The translations under genes and the position numbers were made by a program. A stretch of 35,009 nucleotides of DNA from an uncultured Clostridia bacterium (GTDB taxonomy: Bacteria > Bacillota > Clostridia > Christensenellales > Aristaeellaceae): the NCBI GenBank assembly GCA_946538615.1, contig CAMNGW010000008.1, positions 1 to 35,009 on the forward strand. The letters are read 5' to 3'. Below are positions 16,656 through 23,856 of this stretch, one piece after another. A model generated the notes under the pieces. The model searched no databases and was not told the DNA's origin. It was given only the letters and a program-made list of their open reading frames with translations. Within the stretch, counting starts at the first letter, position 1; every line of letters starts with the position of its first letter.

Positions 16656-18428
16656 TCATCCCGCCTCCAGTTCACTCTGTGAGAGCTGGGAAACAGCAAT
16701 TTCCCTGTATACCTCACAGTGCTTCATCAGTTCCTCATGCGTGCCAATCCCCACTGTCCTGCCCTCATCGAGGACAATGATCCTGTCCGCATGGCGTATG
16801 GTCCCGATCCTCTGGGCGACAATCAGACAGGTCACGCCCTTCAGATCGCTGGAAAGACGGGAGCGCACCTCTTTATCTGTACGGTAGTCAAGTGCAGAGA
16901 AGGAATCGTCAAAAATCAGGATCTCCGGCTTTCTTGCGATCGCCCTGGCCATAGCCAGGCGCTGTTTCTGTCCGCCCGAAAGATTGGTGCCGCCCTGGGC
17001 GATCCTGGCGCCTTCCTCTCCGGGCAGCTTCTCCACAAAATCGGCCGCCCCTGCGATCCAAAGGGCCTTTTTCCAGTCTTCTTCTGATACGCTGTGCCCC
17101 GCATCCCCAAAGGTCAGGTTCTCTTCAACGCTTCCGGAAAAAAGGACGGCTTTCTGTGCGATAAAGCCGATTTTTTCATACAGCTGGCCGAAGGTGTAAT
17201 CAGTGATCGGTTTGCCGTCCAGCAGGATCCTGCCGGATATGGGGTCAAAGAGGCGCGCGGCGAGGGAGACAAGCGTGGATTTGCCGCTGCCGGTGGCGCC
17301 AATGATGGCGACCGTCTCCCCCGGGCGGACATCAAAGGAGATGTCCTGCAGACAGTCCTCCGAGGCATCCGCGTAGCGGAAGGAGACATGGCTGAAGGAG
17401 AGGCTCCCTTTCTCTGTCCCTTCCGCACCTTTCCCCTCGCGCACCCGGATCCCGGCGCCGAGGACTTCCTCAATGCGGGCCGCAGAAACCTGGGCACGTG
17501 GGAGCATCATAAAGATCATGACCAGCATCATAAAGGACATGATCACGTAGACCGCATAGGAGGAGAAAACCACGACCTCGCTGAAAAGCTGTACCCTGTC
17601 CCCGATCGCCGTGAGGCTGCTGATGGGGATCCCGTTGACCATGGCCGCCCCCAGCCAGTAAATGGCCAGGGAAAGGCCGCTCATCACCAGAGAGATCACC
17701 GGCATGAGGACAGCCAGGTGCCGCGAGGTATAAAGCTGGGTAGCCATCAGGTTCTGGTTGGCCTCTTCAAATTTGGCCTCCTGGAAAGATTCCGCATTGA
17801 ACGCCCTGACGATCCTAAGTCCCGTCAGGTTCTCCCTGGTCACACGGTTCACATCGTCAATCTGCTTCTGGACAATCCTGAACTTGGGCAGGACAAGACG
17901 CATCAGCACCAGGATGACCGACATGATGATGATCACCGCGCCTGCAGTCACCAGGGACAGCTGCCAGTTCTTCCCCACAATCTTCAGCACGGCCCACACG
18001 GCCATAATCGGCGCTTTGATCATCACCTGCAGACCCATGGCCACAAACATCTGGATCTGCGTGATGTCATTGGTCGTGCGCGTGATCAGGCTCGCCGTGG
18101 AAAACTTTTTGATTTCCTCCGCCCCGTAATCCGTCACCTGATGGAACACGTGCTCCCGGATGGTGTAGCTGAAATTGGAGGCAAGCTTTGCCGCAAAGTA
18201 CCCCACAACCACCGAGAGCAGTGCGCTGCCCAGTGCGCACCCCAGCATCTTTGCCCCTGCGGTCCAGATGGCCGACATGGCGCTGCCCGGTGTGACAATC
18301 AGCCGGGTGATATCACTCATAAAATCCGGCATGGTCAGGTCCACCCAGACCTGGCCCGCCACCAGCAGAAGGCACAGTATGACATAGCCCCTGTCCCGTC
18401 TGCGCATGAAACGGAATATCTTCCACAT
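16656..18428 (-). CDS. Heterodimeric multidrug-type ABC exporter, half-transporter with degenerate Walker B
   Basis: 590 residues: an export domain with six helices (about 15-310) and a nucleotide-binding domain. Walker A is GATGSGKST (near 376), the signature LSGGQKQR is canonical (near 485), and Walker B is ILIFDDSFSALD (near 505). The residue after the Walker B aspartate is D, not the catalytic E, as in the non-catalytic half of heterodimeric exporters. It starts six bases after the MarR stop codon, with a purine-rich GGAAAGAAGG upstream, and is followed after one base by its partner. The gene order marR-abc-abc is a common drug-responsive operon layout. Confidence 0.92.
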   Translation of the reverse strand: MWKIFRFMRRRDRGYVILCLLLVAGQVWVDLTMPDFMSDITRLIVTPGSAMSAIWTAGAKMLGCALGSALLSVVVGYFAAKLASNFSYTIREHVFHQVTDYGAEEIKKFSTASLITRTTNDITQIQMFVAMGLQVMIKAPIMAVWAVLKIVGKNWQLSLVTAGAVIIIMSVILVLMRLVLPKFRIVQKQIDDVNRVTRENLTGLRIVRAFNAESFQEAKFEEANQNLMATQLYTSRHLAVLMPVISLVMSGLSLAIYWLGAAMVNGIPISSLTAIGDRVQLFSEVVVFSSYAVYVIMSFMMLVMIFMMLPRAQVSAARIEEVLGAGIRVREGKGAEGTEKGSLSFSHVSFRYADASEDCLQDISFDVRPGETVAIIGATGSGKSTLVSLAARLFDPISGRILLDGKPITDYTFGQLYEKIGFIAQKAVLFSGSVEENLTFGDAGHSVSEEDWKKALWIAGAADFVEKLPGEEGARIAQGGTNLSGGQKQRLAMARAIARKPEILIFDDSFSALDYRTDKEVRSRLSSDLKGVTCLIVAQRIGTIRHADRIIVLDEGRTVGIGTHEELMKHCEVYREIAVSQLSQSELEAG

Positions 18429-18434
18429 GCTCTT

Positions 18435-18893
18435 TTACGCCTTCTTTCCTTCCTGCCAGTCAGATGAGCGCAGGTAATTCTCATAAATGTCCAGCATCTT
18501 CTGATAGATCCGGACCAGCTGCTCCGTGTCCTCCCGGCCAAGCCTTGTCAGGAGCCCCACGGTCATGCGCATCGCCTCCTCACCCTTGCACTCCACCAGT
18601 TCGCGCCCGCTTGCGGAAAGGGAGACCCTGACGCTCCTGCGGTCATCCGGGTTCATGGTGCGCTGCACATATCCCTTCTTTTCCAGGACATTGAGCAGGT
18701 TCGCCACGCCTCCCGAACCGATGGCCATGGCCCGGCTCAGTTCGCCCGCTGACATGGGCTCCTCCTTGAGGCACAGGCACCTCAGCACACCCATCTCCCC
18801 CACCGAAAAGTCCCTGGCGTTCTGGTGGACAGGTTTTTTCTGGGATTCAGCGAGCAGACGCAGCAGTTTTTCCGCAGCTTCGCGGAAATACAT
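18435..18893 (-). CDS. MarR-family transcriptional regulator
   Basis: 152 residues with the winged helix-turn-helix of MarR proteins: SVGEMGVLRCL, then SAGELSRAMAIGSGGVANLLNVLEKKGYV, and the wing RTMNPDDRRSVRVSLSASG. DDRR before the wing strand is the family mark. It probably represses its own operon, which includes the two ABC genes downstream, until a ligand binds. The frame is open up to 18959, but a promoter (18952-18925) lies within that extension, so translation must begin later. ATG 18893 (MYFREAAEKL) gives the usual family length. The ribosome site before it is weak (GGA, seven bases). Confidence 0.88.
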   Translation of the reverse strand: MYFREAAEKLLRLLAESQKKPVHQNARDFSVGEMGVLRCLCLKEEPMSAGELSRAMAIGSGGVANLLNVLEKKGYVQRTMNPDDRRSVRVSLSASGRELVECKGEEAMRMTVGLLTRLGREDTEQLVRIYQKMLDIYENYLRSSDWQEGKKA

Positions 18894-18908
18894 CTCATCA
18901 TCCAAGAT

Positions 18909-18923
18909 TCTCACCCCATGAGA
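18909..18923. promoter_or_regulatory. Candidate MarR operator at the transcription start
   Basis: TCTCA, five bases, then TGAGA: a perfect 5+5 inverted repeat next to the -10 element, covering the expected start of transcription. A second, imperfect repeat (TGCCCAT and ATGGGGCA on the minus strand) overlaps the -35 region. Binding at either would block the promoter, as is usual for autorepressing MarR proteins. Confidence 0.45.
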
Positions 18924-18924
18924 T

Positions 18925-18952
18925 ATTATGGCGCAATGCCCCATGCTGTCAA
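18925..18952 (-). promoter_or_regulatory. Sigma-A promoter of the marR-ABC operon
   Basis: On the minus strand, TTGACA (18952-18947) is a perfect -35, followed after 16 bases by CATAAT (18930-18925). The expected start near 18918 lies about 25 bases before the chosen ATG at 18893. It lies just downstream of the hydrolase gene that ends at 18977, so the MarR operon can be transcribed separately from that gene pair. Confidence 0.7.
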
Positions 18953-18976
18953 TGGGCATCCCTGGGTTTTGCCCAG

Positions 18977-19765
18977 TTACAGTTTCAGCTGACGGGCAAA
19001 GGCACGGCAGAGCCTTTCCTTTGCCTCGCGGCTGTCGCGCTGCCAGGGCGTGAGCATATCAAAAGCGTGAATGTCCTGATGGTACACATCAAGGTGCGCC
19101 TCCACACCGGCGCGCTGCAGGGCTTCCGCATAGGCAAGGGTCTCAGCATAGAATGGTTCTCCGTCCCCCACAAAAGTGTAGCACGGGGGAAGGCCAGAAT
19201 AGTCCGTCTCCCTGGCCGCGCTGGCGTAGGCAGGCACGTCATCCGTGCCATAAAGGTCCCCCAGATAGGCCGCCCATCCCCTGTGGTTGCGGGCCGTGTT
19301 CCAGACCCTGCCATGGTTGTCCGCAGAGGACGCCGTGTCCCGGCAGTCCAGCATAGGGTAAAGGGGCAGCTGCATGGCAATGGGGATCTCACCCTCGTCC
19401 CGTGCCTTCAGGCACACAGCTGCCGCAAGACCGCCCCCGGCGCTCTCCCCGCCCACCACGATCTTCTCCCTGTCCCCTCCCAGCTCCTCTGCATGCTCCC
19501 ACATCCAGGACAGGGCGGCAAAGCAGTCTTCCAGTGCCGCCGGGTAGCGGTGCCGCGGTGCGAGGCGGTATGAGGGCGACACCACGATGCCGCCATAGCG
19601 CTCCACCAGCATTTTCCCGCAGGACCCATACACCATGCTTTTCATTCCCAGCATATACCCGCCGCCATGGATCCAGAGTATGGCCGGTCCCCGTTTCTCC
19701 CCGCACAGCGCGATCATCTTCATGTTCCGTCTGCCCACACGGGTACTCGTCAGTATGCTGTGCAT
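18977..19765 (-). CDS. Alpha/beta hydrolase of the hormone-sensitive-lipase type (esterase)
   Basis: 262 residues with the HSL-family marks: oxyanion-hole HGGG at 33-36, nucleophile elbow GESAGG with S108, and a C-terminal IHAF with H233. The acid at the position usually held by D in the DPL motif appears to be E203 (GEPFYAE). Such enzymes hydrolyse short-chain esters in the cytoplasm. The frame extends to 19867, but ATG 19765 lies one base after the stop of the ACT-domain gene, which fits translational coupling, and the longer version would overlap that gene by about 100 bases. No strong ribosome site is visible. A short CTGGG-CAAAA-CCCAG hairpin directly follows the stop but has no U-tract. 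Confidence 0.85.
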   Translation of the reverse strand: MHSILTSTRVGRRNMKMIALCGEKRGPAILWIHGGGYMLGMKSMVYGSCGKMLVERYGGIVVSPSYRLAPRHRYPAALEDCFAALSWMWEHAEELGGDREKIVVGGESAGGGLAAAVCLKARDEGEIPIAMQLPLYPMLDCRDTASSADNHGRVWNTARNHRGWAAYLGDLYGTDDVPAYASAARETDYSGLPPCYTFVGDGEPFYAETLAYAEALQRAGVEAHLDVYHQDIHAFDMLTPWQRDSREAKERLCRAFARQLKL

Positions 19766-19766
19766 A

Positions 19767-20132
19767 TCATACAAAGCGGTAGCCCGCCGCCTCCAGGGCC
19801 TCATGGGCCTTCTGTCTGCTGTCTTTCCTGACCAGAATGTAATCGGTATTGAAGGTTGACACAGCAAAGATCCCTATGGCCTTCCGGGCCAGGACTTCAG
19901 TGATGCCTGCCAGGATCCCCACAAGGGAAAAATCCAGCACGCCTTCGATCCTGAATGCATTCCAGCCGTCCTCACGGGCCAGGACGGATGCCGGGACCCT
20001 GTCTGTTTCACACACCAGGGAAAGCTCCTCATCCGTCCTCCCCACAAAACAATAAGGGCTGTTCAGGTCAATGCCCGACGCGTCCTTCACAGAGCAGACA
20101 GAAAAGTCCGCTCCGATCCATTTCAGTTCCAT
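19767..20132 (-). CDS. ACT-domain protein (CASTOR/ACT_7-like)
   Basis: 121 residues. The N-terminal half has SPYCFVGRTDEELSLVCE. The C-terminal half (FRIEGVLDFSLVGILAGIT, IFAVSTFNTDYILV) is the typical ACT segment of small two-ACT proteins related to the lysine/arginine-sensing CASTOR fold. It probably binds an amino acid or related ligand and has no enzyme motif. ATG 20132 follows AGGA by nine bases; an upstream in-frame start at 20180 lacks a site. It leads a two-gene unit with the hydrolase and has a good promoter at 20189-20216. Confidence 0.8.
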   Translation of the reverse strand: MELKWIGADFSVCSVKDASGIDLNSPYCFVGRTDEELSLVCETDRVPASVLAREDGWNAFRIEGVLDFSLVGILAGITEVLARKAIGIFAVSTFNTDYILVRKDSRQKAHEALEAAGYRFV

Positions 20133-20188
20133 GCCGTTCCATCCTTCTTTCTGAAATGACTTCGTCCTTCTTCCCCACAACGGTTTGC

Positions 20189-20216
20189 ATCATACACACA
20201 GGCCCGTGAAAGTCAA
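20189..20216 (-). promoter_or_regulatory. Sigma-A promoter of the ACT-protein/hydrolase pair
   Basis: On the minus strand TTGACT (20216-20211) is followed after 16 bases by TATGAT (20194-20189), both five of six to consensus. The start codon at 20132 is about 50 bases downstream of the expected start of transcription. Confidence 0.65.
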
Positions 20217-20264
20217 GCAGGGCCGCAAATGAAAAGAACTTTCAGAAAAAAAGAAAAAAATATG

Positions 20265-20277
20265 ACCCGGACCGGGT
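20265..20277. promoter_or_regulatory. Palindrome upstream of sufC (candidate operator or short hairpin)
   Basis: ACCCGG, one central A, CCGGGT: a perfect 13-base odd palindrome followed by a run of T. A possible -10 (TATCCT, 20297-20302) for sufC is about 20 bases downstream, with no good -35. It may be a regulator site for the Fe-S operon. It could also fold as a short hairpin with a three-base loop and act as a weak terminator. Confidence 0.35.
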
Positions 20278-20367
20278 TTTTTCTCCGTTTTTATGGTATC
20301 CTAGACAGGCGGCAGATTCGTACGCCGCATCAACGATTCTCCAAATGGAAAGCGAGGCGTTTCCAGG

Positions 20368-21123
20368 ATGCTGGAAATGAAACATATCTTTTTCGGTGTG
20401 GAAGATGAAGGTTCCGAAAAAGAAATCATCCGCGATATCTCCCTGAGCCTGCCCAAGGGCAAGCTTGCTGTGATCACGGGCCCCAATGGCGGCGGAAAAT
20501 CAACGCTTGCCCGCCTGATTGCAGGCATTGAAAAGCCGTCATCCGGTCAGATTCTCTTTAACGGACAGGACATCACCTCCTGGAACGTCACAGAAAGGGC
20601 CCGGGCGGGCATTGCCTTTGCCTTCCAGCAGCCGGTCCGCTTCAAGGGGATCCAGGTGCTTGACCTGATCCGTCTGGCCTCCGGGAAAAAACTGAGCGCC
20701 GCCGACGCCTGTGACTACCTCTCCCGGGTCGGTCTGTGCGCACGGGACTATATTGACCGTGAAGTCAATGCCAGCCTGTCCGGCGGTGAGCTCAAGCGCA
20801 TAGAAATTGCCACGGTCCTCGCCCGCAATGCCGTGCTCTCCGTCTTTGATGAACCGGAGGCAGGCATCGACCTGTGGAGCTTCCAGAACCTGATCGAAGT
20901 TTTCCGGGAAATGCGTGAATCCGTAAAGGACCGCTCCATCCTCATCATCTCCCACCAGGAGCGCATCCTGAATATCGCCGACGAAGTGATCGTGCTGCGC
21001 GACGGGCGCCTGGTCTCCCAGGGAGAGAGAAATGAAGTCCTGCCCGGTCTGATCGGTACCGCCGCTGCGGTCAAGGAGTGTCCCAAAACGTTCCCGGGAA
21101 AAGGAGGCAATGAGCCATGCTGA
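20368..21123 (+). CDS. sufC: Fe-S cluster assembly ATPase SufC
   Basis: 251 residues, the usual SufC length. Walker A GPNGGGKST (38-46), signature LSGGELKRIEIA, Walker B VFDEPEAGIDLWSF and the H-loop ISHQER all fit SufC; the E in SGGE and the DEPEAGID box separate it from transport ATPases. SufC drives conformational change of the SufB or SufB/D scaffold during Fe-S cluster assembly in the cytoplasm. A GAGG lies ten bases before the ATG. The stop overlaps the start of sufB by seven bases, so the two are translated together. No sufS, sufU or Rrf2 regulator gene is adjacent. Confidence 0.93.
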   Translation: MLEMKHIFFGVEDEGSEKEIIRDISLSLPKGKLAVITGPNGGGKSTLARLIAGIEKPSSGQILFNGQDITSWNVTERARAGIAFAFQQPVRFKGIQVLDLIRLASGKKLSAADACDYLSRVGLCARDYIDREVNASLSGGELKRIEIATVLARNAVLSVFDEPEAGIDLWSFQNLIEVFREMRESVKDRSILIISHQERILNIADEVIVLRDGRLVSQGERNEVLPGLIGTAAAVKECPKTFPGKGGNEPC

Positions 21124-22043
21124 AGCTTGACGAGATCCAGATGCGGCTGCTCAAGGAAGTCGCTGATCTGCACAGTGTCCCCGAAGGCGCATACAATATC
21201 CGTTCCAACAGCCAGTCCGCCGGAAGGCAGTCCACCGCCAATATTGAGATCGTGCCCAAGCAGGACGTCAGCGGACTGGAGATCCGCATCAAACCCGGTA
21301 CCAGAAACGAGAGCGTCCATATCCCTGTGGTCATGACGCAGAGCGGCCTGAAGGAAGTCGTCTATAACGATTTCTACATCGGCGAAGGCGCCGACGTGGT
21401 CATTGTGGCCGGCTGCGGGATCGACAACTGCGGCAATCAGGACAGCCAGCACGACGGCATCCACCGCTTCTTCGTGGGCAAAGGGGCACACATCAAGTAT
21501 GTGGAAAAGCACTATGGCTCCGGCGACGGCAAGGGCAAGCGCATCCTGAACCCGGTAACGGAAGTCTATCAGGAAGAGGACAGTTCCGTTGAAATGGAAA
21601 TGGTGCAGATCAAAGGTGTCGATGACACGAACCGCACCACCCTCGCTGAGCTGAAAGCCGGCGCACGTCTTGTCGTCCGCGAACGCCTCATGACCCACGG
21701 CCAGCAGAACGCCATCAGCACCTACACCGTCCACCTCAACGGTGAAAACGCCAGCGCGGACGTGGTTTCCCGTTCTGTGGCCAAGGACCAGTCCTATCAG
21801 AAGTTCGATGCCAAGCTTGTGGGCAACGCGGCTTGCCACGGCCATACCGAATGCGATTCCATTATCATGGACCAGGGCCGTATCCTTGCTGTCCCGGGAC
21901 TTGAAGCCAATAATGTCGATGCTGCCCTGGTGCACGAGGCAGCCATCGGGAAGATTGCAGGCGATCAGATCATCAAGCTGATGACCCTCGGCCTAACCGA
22001 GCAGGAGGCGGAGGAACAGATCGTCAACGGCTTCCTCAAATAA
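21117..22043 (+). CDS. sufB: SufB/SufD-family Fe-S scaffold, minimal (SmsB-like) form
   Basis: 308 residues, much shorter than E. coli SufB (about 495) and like the short scaffold of minimal SufCB (SmsCB) systems in anaerobes and archaea. The C-terminal core is conserved: GHTECDSIIMD with C246 at the place of the essential SufB cysteine, and VHEAAIGKI with H273 and E274. These are the cluster-building residues of SufB, not SufD, so this protein probably works as a homodimer with SufC. A GCGIDNCGNQ segment adds two cysteines in the middle of the protein. It is followed by a strong terminator, closing a two-gene operon. Confidence 0.88.
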   Translation: MLKLDEIQMRLLKEVADLHSVPEGAYNIRSNSQSAGRQSTANIEIVPKQDVSGLEIRIKPGTRNESVHIPVVMTQSGLKEVVYNDFYIGEGADVVIVAGCGIDNCGNQDSQHDGIHRFFVGKGAHIKYVEKHYGSGDGKGKRILNPVTEVYQEEDSSVEMEMVQIKGVDDTNRTTLAELKAGARLVVRERLMTHGQQNAISTYTVHLNGENASADVVSRSVAKDQSYQKFDAKLVGNAACHGHTECDSIIMDQGRILAVPGLEANNVDAALVHEAAIGKIAGDQIIKLMTLGLTEQEAEEQIVNGFLK

Positions 22044-22051
22044 CCCATCCT

Positions 22052-22230
22052 AATGCAAAAAAGCAGCAGGCGCTCCCTGCTGCTTTTTTGCGGTCCGTTG
22101 TCCGGTACTCCACGTCTCTGGATCTTTATATTGCATATGATTATTCCCGCGTCTGACACGCTCCATGTTGCATTCCGCACTGCAGCGCGTCCGGCGTCAA
22201 CCCGTTTCCGCCAGGAGATCCTTAAGACTT
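22052..22230 (-). ncRNA. Candidate small RNA reading towards the sufB terminator
   Basis: A minus-strand promoter at 22264-22237 is followed by about 175 bases with no convincing reading frame. The stretch ends at the symmetric hairpin 22055-22091, whose minus-strand copy has its own TTTTTT run. Promoter, short non-coding span and terminator make a transcription unit of sRNA size. A partial stem GGCG and CGCC occurs near the start. The hairpin is explained already by sufB, so this rests on the promoter alone. Confidence 0.3.
22055..22091 (+). terminator. Rho-independent terminator after sufB (symmetric)
   Basis: GCAAAAAAGCAGCAGG (22055-22070), loop CGCTC, then CCTGCTGCTTTTTTGC (22076-22091): a perfect 16-bp stem containing the T-run, 11 bases after the sufB stop. 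The A-run on the other arm makes it usable on the minus strand too. Confidence 0.88.
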
Positions 22231-22236
22231 GTCCTT

Positions 22237-22264
22237 ATTATACGCCCATTCTGTCCGCATGCAA
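22237..22264 (-). promoter_or_regulatory. Possible minus-strand promoter between sufB and the glycosidase
   Basis: On the minus strand TTGCAT (22264-22259) is followed after 16 bases by a perfect TATAAT (22242-22237). No minus-strand gene lies downstream before the sufB terminator hairpin. Confidence 0.45.
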
Positions 22265-22362
22265 GCCAAAACATGTGCCGTGTCCCTTGATGGATCCCCG
22301 CATTTTCTGTATCATTGTCCAATACTTTGCCAATGGATTCAGACAGCGCTTTGACAGAAAAC

Positions 22363-22377
22363 ACCTGTGATACAGGT
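22363..22377. promoter_or_regulatory. Inverted repeat upstream of the glycosidase gene
   Basis: ACCTGT, three bases (GAT), ACAGGT: a perfect 6+6 inverted repeat ending eight bases before the ribosome site GAGGG (22385-22389). A TTGACA (22351-22356) lies directly upstream, without a good -10 at the right distance. It may be a repressor site for a sugar-responsive regulator. Confidence 0.35.
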
Positions 22378-22394
22378 CCGGAAAGAGGGATTGT

Positions 22395-23795
22395 ATGCAT
22401 CTTCCGTTTTTCGCCTCCGACAACCCCACTCTCAGCCGTGCCGCCCGGATCGCCACCGGCGACATCGTCGGCAACATTCTGCCATACAAAGACGGACTGC
22501 TCGAAGAAGAGGAGCCCTGCTGCATGGCAGGCCTGGATTACCATGAACCATGGACCAGGGATGCAGCCATCAACACCATGAACGCCCTATGTTTTTTCGA
22601 CCGGGAGACGGTGAGGAACACCCTGCTGGCTGTGTGCAGCAAAGGACCGGACGGGGACTGCATCGGCGGGCAGTACTGGGACAAAATCATCTGGGCACCC
22701 GCCGCCTGGCAGTACTTCCTTGTGACCCGGGACATGTCTTTCCTCGCTTTCGCCTGCCGGACGGTCCTGAACACACTCTCCCGGCTGGAAGAGGATGAAT
22801 GGGACGCGGACACCGGACTTTTCTGCGGGCCGGCTGTCTATGGCGACGGGGTGGCGGCCTATCCCGACCGTTACGCGGATACGCCGGACTGCCCCTCAGG
22901 CATCATGAGCTGGCCCGCTCTCCATCCATCCCAGCGGCGCGAAAAAGGGTACGGCATCCCGATGCAGACCCTGTCCACCAACTGCGTGTACTATGCAGCC
23001 TACACCGCCGCGGCTGCCATGCTGGACCTGCTCGGGCAGGACGCTGCGCCCTGTCTTGAAAAAGCCGGCTGCCTGAAACGCGCGATTCACCGCGTACTCT
23101 GGGACAGCGGCCGCGGGACCTACGATTATTTCACAGATCCCTGGGGGCGCTGCAGTGCCCAGGAGGCGCTCGGCCTCGCTTTTTCCATCCTCACAGGGGT
23201 CGCGGACCCCGGACAGTGTGAAAGCATTGCGGAACACGCTTATGTGTCCGGGCACGGCATCCCCTGCGTCTACCCCAGTTTCCCCCGCTACACGGAAAAG
23301 AGCGGTTTCGGAAGGCACTCCGGCACCATATGGCCGCACGCCCAGGGCTTCTGGGCACTGGCCATGATCCGGTGCGGCCATAAACAGGCTTTTGAAAAAG
23401 AACTCTTTTCCCTTTCTGAGAAAGCCTGCCGTGACAAGCATTTTTCAGAGATCTATCACCCCCTGACCGGTCTCCCCTACGGCGGTCTCCAGGAAGGCGG
23501 GACGGACGGCACCATCCTCTGGTACCCCTGTGAGAAGCAGACATGGAGCGCAACAGCCTACTGGTCCATGATCTTCTATGGCCTCTTCGGGATCAGCATC
23601 ACCCGGGACACTCTGACGCTCCGTCCCTTCCTCCCTGAAAACTGCAGCCATATGGAGCTGAAAAACATCAGCATCATCCATGCACAGATCCATGTCACAG
23701 TGAACAGGGGCACCCAGGGACCGTGTTCCGCCTGTCTCCCTGCCGGTTCCCTTTCCAGTCCCGGTTCCCACGACATCCATCTCTGGGTGCCCTGA
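22395..23795 (+). CDS. Six-hairpin glycosidase (GH63 / MGH1-like)
   Basis: 466 residues with features of (alpha/alpha)6-barrel glycosidases of the GH63, GH37 and mannosylglycerate-hydrolase group: DYHEPWTRDAAIN with a candidate catalytic acid at D56, GGQYWDKIIWAPAAWQY, a GTIWPHAQGFWALAM helix, and near the C-terminus a QTWSATAYWSMIFYGLFGI segment. There is no signal peptide, so it should act in the cytoplasm on an imported oligosaccharide; the linkage is not predictable from sequence. ATG 22395 is five bases after GAGGG. It stands alone between terminators, with an inverted repeat just upstream that suggests its own control. Confidence 0.8.
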   Translation: MHLPFFASDNPTLSRAARIATGDIVGNILPYKDGLLEEEEPCCMAGLDYHEPWTRDAAINTMNALCFFDRETVRNTLLAVCSKGPDGDCIGGQYWDKIIWAPAAWQYFLVTRDMSFLAFACRTVLNTLSRLEEDEWDADTGLFCGPAVYGDGVAAYPDRYADTPDCPSGIMSWPALHPSQRREKGYGIPMQTLSTNCVYYAAYTAAAAMLDLLGQDAAPCLEKAGCLKRAIHRVLWDSGRGTYDYFTDPWGRCSAQEALGLAFSILTGVADPGQCESIAEHAYVSGHGIPCVYPSFPRYTEKSGFGRHSGTIWPHAQGFWALAMIRCGHKQAFEKELFSLSEKACRDKHFSEIYHPLTGLPYGGLQEGGTDGTILWYPCEKQTWSATAYWSMIFYGLFGISITRDTLTLRPFLPENCSHMELKNISIIHAQIHVTVNRGTQGPCSACLPAGSLSSPGSHDIHLWVP

Positions 23796-23811
23796 TCCCT
23801 CAGGGATGCAT

Positions 23812-23843
23812 AAAGGCAGCAGAATCCGCTCTGCTGCCTTTTC
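23812..23843. terminator. Bidirectional terminator between convergent genes
   Basis: AAAGGCAGCAGA (23812-23823), loop ATCCGC, TCTGCTGCCTTT (23830-23841): a perfect 12-bp stem with a T-run. It lies between the glycosidase (stop 23795) and the minus-strand CCA enzyme gene (stop 23857). Confidence 0.85.
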
Positions 23844-23856
23844 CTTTGGGAAATCA

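Larger units (their letters stand above)
22044..22394. other. 351-bp region between sufB and the glycosidase gene
   Basis: It contains the sufB terminator (22055-22091), a possible minus-strand promoter (22237-22264) that would read into that hairpin, and an inverted repeat (22363-22377) just before the glycosidase ribosome site. No protein-coding gene is apparent on either strand. Confidence 0.5.

Noticed and set aside
17094..18467. A 457-codon plus-strand frame
   Set aside because: It is antisense to an ABC transporter gene with all its motifs; its H-, D- and R-rich product is typical of such shadows.
18962..18976. CTGGG-CAAAA-CCCAG hairpin as terminator of the hydrolase gene
   Set aside because: The stem is 5 bp and no U-tract follows on the minus strand.
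20748..21935. A 395-codon minus-strand frame
   Set aside because: It is antisense to sufC and sufB, which have complete family motifs.
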